Of a DNA stretch of 64,000 bases, positions 7,076-15,026 are shown piece after piece (positions within the stretch are counted from its first letter, which is position 1; each line of letters starts with the position of its first letter). Source of the DNA: CAWAND01 sp963727915 (GTDB lineage: Bacteria > Chloroflexota > Anaerolineae > Anaerolineales > E44-bin32); assembly GCA_963727915.1 (NCBI GenBank), contig CAVSID010000006.1, positions 231,388 through 295,387 of the forward strand, in the 5' to 3' direction. The position numbers and the translations under genes were made by a program. The notes under the pieces were generated by a model, which saw nothing but the letters and a program-made list of their open reading frames with translations, did not search any database and was not told the DNA's origin.

Positions 7076-8179
7076 TTAGGTCTCGCCGACCTCGCCCAAT
7101 TGCCGACGGGCTTCCTGCCTCAAAGCGTCTATTGGTTTCAGCTCCGAGTCTTGGGCTTCAAAATACCAATGTTCCCAGCCGTTGCACGGTGAACCGTCTC
7201 GCAGGTGGCGCCCGGCCTGATGGATCGAACCTTCAAAGCCATCCACGCGCAGCTGTCCGTCTGGCTTGACCGTCGCCTGACGCGACCGATCGGCCTGGAA
7301 ATAGAGGCGCTGGCCTGGCTGGACCAGATTCAACTCGAGCAGCTGGGCGAACGGCACCCGGCGCAGCTTTGCACGGTGGTCGCGGACGTCAAAGGTGGCG
7401 TCGTCGAGCGGCTCGGGGACTACCGAGGCAAGCCGCTCGCGGGCGATGCCCACGTAGTCCTCGTCGCGCTCGATTCCGATCCAACGCCGGTGGAGCCGTT
7501 TGGCGACCGCCCCTGTGGTGCCGGTGCCGAAAAAAGGATCCAACACCACATCCCCGGGATTGCTCGTCGCCACGAGCACCCGGTACAAGAGCGCCTCCGG
7601 TTTCTGCGTCGGGTGCGCCCGGCTGCCGTCGACCTTTATTCGCTCCGAGCCTGAGCAGATGGGGATCAGCCAATCACTTCGCATCTGCAGGTCGGCGTTG
7701 ATATGCTTCATGGCGTGGTAGTTGAATGTGTAGCGTGAAGCCTTGTCGCGTGCCGCCCAGATCAGCGTCTCATGGGCATTGGTGAATCGGACACCGCGGA
7801 AGTTGGGCATCGGATTGGTCTTGACCCAAACCACATCGTTCAGAAACCAGAATCCGAGATCCTGCATGATGCGTCCCAAGCGGAAGATGTTGTGATAGGT
7901 CCCGATCACCCACAAGGTGCCGTCCTGCTTGAGGACTCGGCGGCAGGCCGAGAGCCAGGCTCGGCTGAAGGAGTCGTAAGCTTCAAAACCCTCGAAATGG
8001 TCCCAGTCTTCGTCGACACCTTCAACTCGGGTCATATTTGGCCGGTACAGGGTCTGAGTCAGCTGAAGGTTGTACGGCGGGTCGGCGAAGACCATGTCGA
8101 TCGAACCGGCGGGCAAGTCGGCCATGACCTGCAGGCAATCCCCCTGGAGGACCTGATCGATCGGCAACGCGTCATTCAT
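7076..8179 (-). CDS. CcrM-type beta-class adenine DNA methyltransferase
   Basis: A 367-residue N6-adenine methyltransferase. Motif IV ADPPYNLQL (residues 32-40) precedes motif I DPFFGTGTTG (214-223), the beta-class order. TYHNIFR, NDVVWVKTNPMPNFRG, RFTNAHETLIW and HPTQKPEALLYR are nearly identical to CcrM/HinfI-group enzymes, which methylate GANTC. Residues about 275-367 match the C-terminal DNA-contacting domain of CcrM. ATG 8179 overlaps the threonine synthase stop (ATGA) and lacks its own Shine-Dalgarno, so translation is probably coupled. No restriction endonuclease is adjacent, so it looks like an orphan enzyme. Confidence 0.93.
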   Translation of the reverse strand: MNDALPIDQVLQGDCLQVMADLPAGSIDMVFADPPYNLQLTQTLYRPNMTRVEGVDEDWDHFEGFEAYDSFSRAWLSACRRVLKQDGTLWVIGTYHNIFRLGRIMQDLGFWFLNDVVWVKTNPMPNFRGVRFTNAHETLIWAARDKASRYTFNYHAMKHINADLQMRSDWLIPICSGSERIKVDGSRAHPTQKPEALLYRVLVATSNPGDVVLDPFFGTGTTGAVAKRLHRRWIGIERDEDYVGIARERLASVVPEPLDDATFDVRDHRAKLRRVPFAQLLELNLVQPGQRLYFQADRSRQATVKPDGQLRVDGFEGSIHQAGRHLRDGSPCNGWEHWYFEAQDSELKPIDALRQEARRQLGEVGET

Positions 8180-9336
8180 GATAGGTATTTTAGGCCCGAA
8201 CCGGTGTTGAAGAGGACCACGCTTTCGTCCGGCCCGATCCAACCTGCCTGGCTCAGCTTGCGAAGTGCGGACAGCGTGGCAGCGCCCTCGGGGCAAGCCA
8301 ATATCCCCTCTAAGCGCGCCAAGTCCGCCTGGGCGGCGAGAATGTCGCCGTCTTCCACGGCGACGGCGGTGCCATTGGACTGTCTGATTGCCCTCAGTAT
8401 CAGCCGGTCGGCGAAGACAGCCGGCACGCGCAAACCGGCGGCCAAGGTGTGGGCGTCGCGCCAGGGCTGGGTGCGATCAGCGCCCTGCTCCACGGCGCGC
8501 ACGACCGGCGCGCAGCCGCTGGCCTGGACGCTGACCATCTTCGGCCGTTTGGGGCCGATCCAATTCAGGGCTTCGAGTTCATCGAAGGCTTTCCACATGC
8601 CGACCAAACCAGTGCCCCCGCCGGTCGGGTAGATGATGACATCGGGAAGCTCCCAGTCGAAAGCCTCGGCCAGTTCGAGCCCCATGATCTTCTTGCCTTC
8701 CACCCGATAGGGCTCGCGGAAGGTCGAGACGTTGAACCAGCCGTGGGCTTGCGCCGCCTCGGCCGCCTGGCGGCCGGCTTCGTCGATCAAACCGTCCACC
8801 AGGTGCAGGTGGGCGCCGTGGGCCCGAACTTCGATCTGATTGAGCTCGGGCGCGTCGGCGGGCATGAAGATGTGGGCTTCTGCCCCGGCTCGGGCGGCAT
8901 AGGCTGCCAGCGCACCGCCGGCGTTGCCCGCGGTGGGGATAACCAGGCCCGTGACTCCGAGCTCGATCGCCCGGGAGACGGCCATTGCCAGGCCGCGTGC
9001 CTTGAACGTCCCCGTTGGGTTGACGCCTTCTTCCTTAATATACAAGTGTTCGACGCCGGTCTGTTTCGCCGTGCGGCCGGCGTCGATCAAGGGCGTGTTC
9101 CCCTCGCCGAGCGTTACGGCATGAGCCGGATCAGACAGCGGCAAGAGCTCGGCCCAATGCGGGGGGCCTTGAGGCCGATTGGCGATGGCCCTGCGGTCTA
9201 ACCCCTCACCCAGACCGGCCAAGTCATACCGGGCAAGCAGCGGGGATTGGCATTCAGAACAGATCGTCTGCAGGCGATCGATCTCGAACTTCGCGTGGCA
9301 TTCGGGGCATTCAAGGTGCGAAAGATAGCTGGCCAT
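8176..9336 (-). CDS. thrC: Threonine synthase with N-terminal zinc ribbon
   Basis: A PLP-dependent enzyme converting O-phosphohomoserine to threonine, 386 residues. Cysteines C10, C13, C26 and C29 form a zinc ribbon. The PLP lysine is K112 in NPTGTFKARG, and a glycine-rich phosphate loop appears as PTAGNAGGALAAYAARAG and YPTGGGTGLVG. ATG 9336 is preferred over the upstream in-frame start because a GGAG site lies 7 nt ahead and MASYLSHLECPECH begins the ribbon. The downstream methyltransferase is fused by an ATGA overlap. A TGTGA-N6-TCACA site lies upstream. Confidence 0.92.
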   Translation of the reverse strand: MASYLSHLECPECHAKFEIDRLQTICSECQSPLLARYDLAGLGEGLDRRAIANRPQGPPHWAELLPLSDPAHAVTLGEGNTPLIDAGRTAKQTGVEHLYIKEEGVNPTGTFKARGLAMAVSRAIELGVTGLVIPTAGNAGGALAAYAARAGAEAHIFMPADAPELNQIEVRAHGAHLHLVDGLIDEAGRQAAEAAQAHGWFNVSTFREPYRVEGKKIMGLELAEAFDWELPDVIIYPTGGGTGLVGMWKAFDELEALNWIGPKRPKMVSVQASGCAPVVRAVEQGADRTQPWRDAHTLAAGLRVPAVFADRLILRAIRQSNGTAVAVEDGDILAAQADLARLEGILACPEGAATLSALRKLSQAGWIGPDESVVLFNTGSGLKYLS

Positions 9337-9423
9337 GTTAGCTCCGGTTTTCTGGCGAACCCATCCTACTTTACTCCGGGGGGAGTCCGCCCACAAGGTG
9401 GGCCGCAGCGGAATCCTTTTGAT

Positions 9424-9441
9424 TTGTGAAATCTGTCACAA
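9424..9441. promoter_or_regulatory. CRP/FNR-family-like palindrome TTGTGA-N6-TCACAA
   Basis: A perfect 6+6 inverted repeat lies in the intergenic region between thrC (minus) and tRNA-Gly (plus). The arms match the TGTGA/TCACA consensus of CRP-type regulators. A second copy precedes the YggT-like gene at 53.3 kb. Confidence 0.55.
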
Positions 9442-9486
9442 TACGATGTTATGGGGATCCCCTGACCCACGCCTTGTCCGGCCACC

Positions 9487-9515
9487 TTGACGGGAGTTGG
9501 GCTTCACGGTATCCT
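9487..9515 (+). promoter_or_regulatory. Promoter of tRNA-Gly and tRNA-Cys
   Basis: TTGACG (9487-9492) and TATCCT (9510-9515) are 17 bp apart, 13 nt before tRNA-Gly. Confidence 0.7.
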
Positions 9516-9528
9516 TCCGATGCGCGTC

Positions 9529-9600
9529 GCGGGTGTAGTTCAGTGGTAGAACGCTTCCTTGCCAAGGAAGAGGTCGTGGGTTCGAATCCCATCGCCCGCT
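9529..9600 (+). tRNA. tRNA-Gly (GCC)
   Basis: The acceptor GCGGGTG pairs with CGCCCGC. The anticodon arm CTTCC-TTGCCAA-GGAAG reads GCC. The T arm is GTGGG-TTCGAAT-CCCAT, and CCA is not encoded. Confidence 0.97.
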
Positions 9601-9609
9601 CTGCCAAGA

Positions 9610-9690
9610 CATCAGCCCTCAGCGTTCAGCCGTCAGCTCAGAGTGTCCAACGGGACGTCCAGGCTGAGGGGTGAGATCTGAGGGCTGATG
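9610..9690. repeat. Large inverted repeat in the tRNA-Gly/tRNA-Cys spacer
   Basis: A 13-bp perfect inverted repeat, CATCAGCCCTCAG (9610-9622) and CTGAGGGCTGATG (9678-9690), encloses further TCAGC-rich short repeats. It fills almost the whole spacer and would fold as a long stem in the tRNA precursor. Confidence 0.75.
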
Positions 9691-9698
9691 AGTTGCGT

Positions 9699-9770
9699 GG
9701 CGACGTAGCCAAGTGGTAAGGCAAGGGTCTGCAAAACCCTCATTCACGGGTTCGAATCCCGTCGTCGCCT
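9699..9770 (+). tRNA. tRNA-Cys (GCA)
   Basis: The acceptor GGCGACG pairs with CGTCGCC. The anticodon arm AGGGT-CTGCAAA-ACCCT reads GCA. The T arm is ACGGG-TTCGAAT-CCCGT, and CCA is not encoded. Its 3' 51 nt recur at 16104-16154 with one mismatch, and in more damaged form at three other places downstream. Confidence 0.97.
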
Positions 9771-9866
9771 CTGAGGCAATGCAAGACAATACCGGGCAAC
9801 ACGAGGCAATATCAGACAATATCAGAGGGCAGACGAGGGGGTTGTCGAAGAGATCACACCAATCTG
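9771..9866 (+). repeat. Degenerate GAGGCAATA/CAGACAATA tandem microrepeats
   Basis: About 55 bp after tRNA-Cys consist of imperfect copies of a roughly 10-bp unit (GAGGCAATGC, AAGACAATAC, GAGGCAATAT, CAGACAATAT). No gene or terminator is seen before the insertion sequence. Confidence 0.55.
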
Positions 9867-9931
9867 TGTATGTCCTCAGAACAATTGGGACAGAAGCTTG
9901 GCTCCACAAGTAGAGTTTTTTCGGTCCCCCG

Positions 9932-10956
9932 TCACCCTGGAGTATATGCCCTTTGCTGCCGGAAATGATCCCTTCGGCGTAACTGCAGGGTCCTGCGCTT
10001 GATCTCGTCCCGTCGACCTTTGACCTCCTCTGCTCGCCCAAAGTAGACATCGGCTGGGGTCAGATTGTCCAGCGCCTCATGGTACCGGGCGTTGTTGTAG
10101 TACTTCACGAAAGCCCCGATGGCGGCTTCAAGTTCTGATGGGGAGTAGTAGTTCTCCAACCGGACAACGTTCTTCCCTGGACGAGCGCAGGGATCGTCAT
10201 CGACCGGTGCCAGCGCTCGATTTTGCCCTGGGTCATTGGGTGATAGGGCGCACCGCGTACGTGATCCATCTGCTTGCGATGGAGAAACGTGGCCAGATCC
10301 TTGGAAAGATAGGCAGGGCCGTTGTCCGAGAGCAGGCGGGGCCGGTGGCGCACCCGGGCCGTTTCCAGCCCGGCTTTGTCCAGTGCCATCTTCAAGGTCT
10401 CTTCAACGTCATCCGACCCCATGCTGCTGGAAAGCCTCCAGGCAATGATGTAGCGGGAGTAATCATCCAGGATCGAAGAAAGGTAGTACCATCCCCAGTG
10501 GTTGAAGACCTTGAACTGGGTGAAGTCGGTCTGCCACAGCTCGTGCACTCGCTGGGTGGGCTTTTCGAACTTCTCCCGGGCAGGCACCATCTGGAAGACC
10601 GGGCTCTGGACCAGGTCGAAGCCCTTCAGGATGCGATACACGCTGGATTCCGAGACGAAATAGCCTTGTTGATCGGTGAAAAGCCAGGCGATCTGCCGCG
10701 GGGATTTCTCCGGATGGGCAAGAGCCAGGGCAACGATCTGATCTGAGACAGGAGGAGGGATCCGGTTCCAGAACTGCCTCGGCTCAGGCTGCCTGTCCAT
10801 CAAGCCATCGAAGCCTTCCTCCTGATACCGGCTGTACCAGCGATAGAAGGTACTGCGTGCCACATCCAGTTCGGCACAGGTCTTCCTGATTGAGAGATCG
10901 GAGTGCTCCACCAGATGGATGATCTCCATCTTCTCCTCGGGGGTTCTGCGGATCAT
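9932..10956 (-). pseudogene. IS3-type transposase OrfB, interrupted by a 23-nt insertion
   Basis: Helix-turn-helix start (MIRRTPEEKMEIIHLVEHSD), then an integrase core with the DDE residues visible in LWQTDFTQF, LLSDNGPAY and GKIERWHRS. After RWHRSM, 23 extra nucleotides around 10169-10191 shift the frame. The proper C-terminus NVVRLENYYSPSELEAAI and DNLTPADVYFGRAEE continues in another frame to 9932. The extra segment contains CCCTGGACGAGCGCAGGG, similar to the short palindrome seen in rnpB and the tRNA remnants. ATG 10956 overlaps the orfA stop (ATGA). Confidence 0.85.
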
Positions 10957-11321
10957 TCGTTCCACGTTTCGTCCCCCAACCCCAGCAAGCTTTTTTTCAG
11001 CACGCGGTTCTTCAGGGACAGCTCCGCCACCAGCAGCTTCAGCTGATCGAGTTCCTTCCGCAGTTCCTTGACCTCTTCGCTGGTGGCCTGACGCTGGGTG
11101 TCTCCAGCCAGGCGGTGCTTCCCGGCTTCCAGGAATTCTTTCGACCACTTGTAGTACGAATTCTGGTTGATGCCCTCCCGACGACAGAGCGCCGCCACCG
11201 TCAGGTCACCCCGCAACCCCTCGATCACGATCCGAATCTTTTCTTCGGCGCTGTACTTCTTGCGGGTGTTGCGGCGGATGTTCTTCACCGTCGCTTCTGC
11301 AGTAGACTTCTTCTCGGCCAT
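10953..11321 (-). CDS. IS3-type transposase OrfA
   Basis: A 122-residue DNA-binding subunit: RKKYSAEEKIRIVIEGLRGD, then a helix-turn-helix (TVAALCRREGINQNSYYKWS), then a leucine-zipper-like coiled coil (EEVKELRKELDQLKLLVAEL) typical of IS3 OrfA. AAAGGAGAAACCC precedes the ATG at 11321. Its stop overlaps the orfB start, unlike the usual programmed -1 frameshift arrangement of the family. Confidence 0.9.
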   Translation of the reverse strand: MAEKKSTAEATVKNIRRNTRKKYSAEEKIRIVIEGLRGDLTVAALCRREGINQNSYYKWSKEFLEAGKHRLAGDTQRQATSEEVKELRKELDQLKLLVAELSLKNRVLKKSLLGLGDETWNE

Positions 11322-11414
11322 GGGTTTCTCCTTTGTTGTGTTAACCGACTTCCGGCCGAAAAGTCTCTACTTGTTTGAGCTCCAGTTTTGTCTCACGAGT
11401 TCTGACACGCTACA

Positions 11415-11684
11415 CTTTCCGACGCCGACAGTGGCCTGCAAGGTTTGGTCATCGAAGTCGAAGACGAGTATGGTGAATGGGAGCCGAAAGCCGAACCGCA
11501 GACTTTCACGGGGAACCTGTCCTCTCCACTCGAGGAGGAAATCAAATTGATCGCCTCCCGGTTGGGAGGCGACCATGATGGTCGTACATACACAATTCGC
11601 TTGAAGGCGCTCGACATGGCGGGCAATCTAGCGGAGGCGGAAATGATCGTCGTCGTACCTCATGATCAAAGCTCGGAGAAGTGA
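11415..11684 (+). pseudogene. C-terminal remnant of a gene truncated by the insertion sequence
   Basis: The frame is open from the edge of the insertion sequence (LSDADSGLQGLVIEVEDEYGEW) to TGA 11684, but no good start exists; TTG 11445 is the only candidate. Segments such as DGRTYTIRLKALDMAGNLAEAEM resemble the last Ig-like or cadherin-like repeat of large surface proteins. The 5' part is not found on the left side of the insertion sequence, so more than a simple insertion happened. Its stop overlaps the next start (TGATG). Confidence 0.65.
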
Positions 11685-12874
11685 TGGGTACCTTGACACG
11701 GCACGCCCCGGCCCAGAATCCGCGAACGGCGCGCCTGTCCAGTTTGGCGATGGTCCTTCTCGCCACCGTAGCTACGTCCTGCCAATCTGGTGGGTTCCCT
11801 GTTCCCGCCACGAAAACCGCTACGCTCTCCAACTTGGTTCGATTGACCCCGACGTCCACTCGGCCGAGTGAAGGTGTCCCCAGCCGGTCTCCTACCAGTC
11901 TACCTGTGACTCAGACACCGATTCCTCAACCGCTAATTGCAGGCACTTTCTCGCCAACGCCTCCTAACGCGGTTGCACAGATGCAGATCCCAAATGCCCA
12001 CGTCCTTGTTTGGTCTCCGGCGGGGAATGCGATCGCAGTCAGGCAGAATCTTGAGGTTCTGATACTGGACGCAGACAGCCTCGTTCCCACTCAAAAGATG
12101 GATCTCGGCAATGTTGAGACTCATCTGCTGGCGATAGATCCCACTGGCGAGCGCGTGGCTGCCGTGGACATGGGAGCGACCCTGCACGTTTGGGAAATCT
12201 CTAGCGGGCGTTCGTTAGCATCCCGTGATGATTTTATCAACGGCCTCGCGTACCTCGACTACAGTGGGGACGGGACGCTCTATGTGGCCGACATCTACTC
12301 TGGAGGAAGCGTGGGGGTTTTTGGACTTTCAAGCAGCCTGGAGGCGGTGGACGATGGAGCAGGTGCCTATTTGCAGGATTTCGATTTCAGCGATCAGCCC
12401 CTTGTCGTTAGTCCTGTGGGGAACTTGGTAGCTGCGGGGCAACTAGGTTCAGGGATACAAGTCTACGGACCCAACCAGCCAGATTCAAAACCGGCATTGA
12501 CAATTACATCGCCCGCCGTGCGAGAGATGAGTTTCACGCCAGACGGTGGGCAGCTCGTCACTATCGGCGAGGGATGCAAATTCCGGATCTACGATGTAAC
12601 CACCGGCAAAGAGATTCAAGAATTCAAATGGTGCGAATTTAACCCTGGCTCCACAGAGAGCTTCGGCCTTGTTATCAGCAGAAACGGGAGATACGCGGCA
12701 GCAGCGGATGGTTTCGGTGGTCTGGGTGTTTGGGACCTTGAGACCGGTGCGCGTACCGCGCACCTTGCCGTGCCGAAGAGGGGTTACAACAGCCTTGACT
12801 TCAGCCCAGACGGCTCGAAACTCGCTTCTATCGGCGAGGACGGATTGTTACAGATTTGGCGGATAGGCCAATAA
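11684..12874 (+). CDS. WD40-repeat-like lipoprotein
   Basis: A 396-residue exported protein. An N-terminal hydrophobic segment ends in a lipobox-like VATSC (about residues 29-33). A Thr/Pro/Ser-rich linker follows (about 45-95), then a beta-propeller of WD40-like repeats: VLVWSPAGNAIAV, LLAIDPTGERVAAVD, REMSFTPDGGQLVTI and SLDFSPDGSKLASIGEDGLLQIW. It probably presents a propeller on the outer face of the membrane. ATG 11684 shares a base with the preceding stop. It lies between tRNA-Cys and its first remnant, so it is accessory. Confidence 0.8.
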   Translation: MGTLTRHAPAQNPRTARLSSLAMVLLATVATSCQSGGFPVPATKTATLSNLVRLTPTSTRPSEGVPSRSPTSLPVTQTPIPQPLIAGTFSPTPPNAVAQMQIPNAHVLVWSPAGNAIAVRQNLEVLILDADSLVPTQKMDLGNVETHLLAIDPTGERVAAVDMGATLHVWEISSGRSLASRDDFINGLAYLDYSGDGTLYVADIYSGGSVGVFGLSSSLEAVDDGAGAYLQDFDFSDQPLVVSPVGNLVAAGQLGSGIQVYGPNQPDSKPALTITSPAVREMSFTPDGGQLVTIGEGCKFRIYDVTTGKEIQEFKWCEFNPGSTESFGLVISRNGRYAAAADGFGGLGVWDLETGARTAHLAVPKRGYNSLDFSPDGSKLASIGEDGLLQIWRIGQ

Positions 12875-13162
12875 TCAGCTTTGTCGCTGTGCGGTCCTGG
12901 GGCTTCTTCGCCTGTGTTCCTTCTCAGCTCGCGGCGCCGTGCAAGTCAACAGAGGCCGGCATATGCCACAGGCGGCTAACCTCACGGTGACCAGATAGAA
13001 GTATCGCGCACCCCGGAGCGCGTCCCCCGTTCCGCCGCATCAGCGAGGCGCATGCCCAGGCGATGCTCCCTTGGCTGACGATTGCCGAGATGCTCCGAGG
13101 GGCTCCATGTCAACTTGGGGCGGGAGATCCCTCAACATTGCCCATTTCCCGACCGAAAATGA

Positions 13163-13214
13163 GCGGCAAGAGTCTGCAAAACCCCTAACGAGGGCCCGAT
13201 CCCCTCCGTCGCCT
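13163..13214 (+). repeat. tRNA-Cys 3' remnant, copy 1 (degenerate)
   Basis: GCGGCAAGAGTCTGCAAAAC and the terminal CCGTCGCCTCC match the anticodon arm and acceptor end of tRNA-Cys. The T arm is altered (GGGCCCGATCCCC). Confidence 0.7.
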
Positions 13215-13236
13215 CCTTGCCAAGGTTCCAAAAGAG

Positions 13237-13286
13237 AAGCCGTTCAAGGGTCTCGCAAATTAGGCTAGACCCTCGGACGGCTTTGT
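13237..13286 (+). terminator. Terminator-like hairpin after tRNA-Cys remnant 1
   Basis: AAGCCGT...AAGGGTCT pairs with AGACCCTC...ACGGCTT, followed by TGTT. A related hairpin follows the remnant at 27.1 kb, suggesting that tRNA end and terminator were copied together. Confidence 0.65.
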
Positions 13287-13307
13287 TGATTCCGCGCAAC
13301 GGACAAG

Positions 13308-13949
13308 TTATGTCGTCAGAGATCTCTCAGCATGATGCAGATACCATCCCAGGATCCCCCCGCCCACAAGAGCCGCCGCTGTGACTCCATTCAGCATCAC
13401 CGTCATCATCACAGAAGAGCCATCTGTCCTTGTTGTTCCGAGTACCCAGCCCTGAAAGAACATGGTGCGATCGACCAGAAGATATGCAATCGCAGCTAAC
13501 GAACCGCATGTTATTGCCGCTCTTCTCCTCCTTATGGATCCCTCGATTTGTTGGAGAACCATGTAGGCACACCAGGACACGACTATCCCCACGGACAGAA
13601 CGAATGCCGTTGCAAAGATAAAATGCCGGGATATGCCGAACCACTGGCTCAGCAGATCTTGAAAACCATTTACAAACTCTAAGATCACAGCAGCCATGAA
13701 GGCGCTGAGCCCCCAATGCAGCGCAGCCGTCTTGATGATCGGTTTTGCATTCTTGGTGAAGACAAGTCCCAAACCGAGCCCCCAGATCGCCCCGCTCCCA
13801 AACAGGAGTGTAATCATGAGCGAGGAACCACTGACGATCTCCGTAAACGTGCTTTGATGGATCACCAAGTTATCCAGTAGTGAGGCGTCAAAGACCAACC
13901 ACAACATGCCCGCCAGGGGCAACGTAGACGCCAGTGCGCTTCCCAGCAC
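13308..13949 (-). CDS. Integral membrane protein of unknown function
   Basis: A 213-residue protein with about five or six hydrophobic helices (for example SALASTLPLAGMLWLVF, LLFGSGAIWGLGLGLVF, FIFATAFVLSVGIVVSWCAY, VTAAALVGGGILGWYLH). No family motif recognised. The GTG at 13949 is the best available start; the frame is open a further 20 or so codons upstream without ATG, so the true N-terminus is uncertain. It is downstream of, and on the same strand as, the cytochrome c gene. Confidence 0.6.
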   Translation of the reverse strand: MLGSALASTLPLAGMLWLVFDASLLDNLVIHQSTFTEIVSGSSLMITLLFGSGAIWGLGLGLVFTKNAKPIIKTAALHWGLSAFMAAVILEFVNGFQDLLSQWFGISRHFIFATAFVLSVGIVVSWCAYMVLQQIEGSIRRRRAAITCGSLAAIAYLLVDRTMFFQGWVLGTTRTDGSSVMMTVMLNGVTAAALVGGGILGWYLHHAERSLTT

Positions 13950-14009
13950 TTGCCAAAGGAATCCTCTAGAACTCTCTTCCCGCCTATCTCCACTTCCGGA
14001 TCGGGTCGG

Positions 14010-14923
14010 TTAGAGATCAGTTCGATCGGTGCTCTGCTCGAGCGCGGGAAGTGACTTTAGGTACAGCCAGACCGCCTGCAGCTCTTCGTCCGTCATCTGC
14101 CCCAAGTACGGCCAGGGCATGGCCTCATTCAATTCATGCCCGGCGGGATTGACGCCAGTCCGCAATGTCTTGATGAAATCGTCCCCCGACCAACCACCGA
14201 TCTCTCCACCGGGGGTCAGGTTGTGTGCAACGACCAAGTTACCATCCAAATCTCGCACGGTTCCACCATTGAGATTGGCTCCGTGGCAACCCATGCAACT
14301 CTGAGCCAGATACTCCCCATAAGCTACACTAACCTCTTGAGGTGGCGCCTTTGGTCGCGAAGCATCATGAGGGATGATCATCGCCTGGGAAGGTGGCGCC
14401 TTCCCAAGAGTCTAGCATCAAGCGGAAAAGCGGGCCGATTTTGCGCGGAGGCATCTGGTTGTCCACAGGAGGCAAGTGCTTCAGATAGGCAATCAGATCT
14501 CCGAGGTCATTATCGCTCAAGTGGTACCAGACGCGCTGACGGCATGCCGATCAGGCCGCGCCGATCGTGGCCAATCCCGTGCCGAATCGCGAGAACCCAA
14601 TCCTCAGCGCTGTTGTCCGCGCCTACCCCACCCACCCCTGCTGTCAGGTTCGGTGCAGGCACTACAGCCAGCAAGGGTTCATCCATGAGATAGCCGCCGG
14701 ACAAATCTGCTCCATGGCAGGCGGCGCAGTAGTGAATTGTCGCAACATGCTCGCCCCGCAAAACAGCTGACTCGCTACTGGGGATATTGATCTGTTCTGC
14801 CGTTACATCGAAGCCCTGGTAGTCATAGTTCCAACGCACCGTGCTAACCACGTAGACCAGCAGGACAGCCAGCATGGCCAAACCCAACACGGAAACGCCA
14901 ATTCGTTGGATAACTGTGCGCAT
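14010..14923 (-). pseudogene. Diheme cytochrome c, split by two frameshifts
   Basis: N-terminal half (14923 to about 14520): a membrane anchor (VSVLGLAMLAVLLVYVVSTV), then heme site CAACH, then GGYLMDEP and WVLAIRHGIG. Middle part in a second frame: HLSDNDLGDLIAYLKHLPPV and KIGPLFRLML. C-terminal half (14381 to 14010): AYGEYLAQSCMGCHGANLNG with heme site CMGCH and MPWPYLGQMTDEELQAVWLY. Joined, the pieces give one roughly 300-residue membrane-anchored diheme cytochrome of the alcohol dehydrogenase-subunit type. The shifts lie near 14520 and 14410. Either two indel errors or a recent pseudogene. Confidence 0.8.
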
Positions 14924-15026
14924 ATCGCCCTCCCAAGACTAATGCACATCAACGGTGACGGCTTAAAGCCAGCAGATTGTTGGTTAGAGTCGAGCCCCAT
15001 TCAATCAGACAGATGCCAGGTTGACA

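Larger units (their letters stand above)
9867..11414 (-). mobile_element. IS3-type insertion sequence, about 1.55 kb, with imperfect terminal inverted repeats
   Basis: The two ends align as imperfect inverted repeats of nearly 60 bp. Both begin TGTA and end in a shared CAAGTAGAG...TTTTCGG block, consistent with the TG...CA ends of IS3 elements. It carries orfA and orfB on the minus strand. No convincing target-site duplication is visible (ATCTG on the left, CTTTC on the right). Its right end cuts into a coding frame that continues to 11684. orfB is broken, so the copy is probably inactive. Confidence 0.82.
12875..13307. other. Intergenic stretch holding a tRNA-Cys remnant and a terminator-like hairpin
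   Basis: No credible gene. Apart from the remnant at 13163-13214 and the hairpin at 13237-13286, only short shadow frames are present. Confidence 0.6.

Noticed and set aside
9771..9840. CRISPR-like array after tRNA-Cys
   Set aside because: The units are about 10 bp and contiguous, with no spacers and no cas genes.
10138..10746. Plus-strand frame of about 200 codons over the transposase
   Set aside because: Antisense shadow of the DDE transposase; no motif of its own.
9867..11414. The insertion sequence as the enzyme source for the tRNA-Cys insertions
   Set aside because: IS3-type DDE transposases do not target tRNA 3' ends, and orfB is broken; a lost tyrosine recombinase is more likely.
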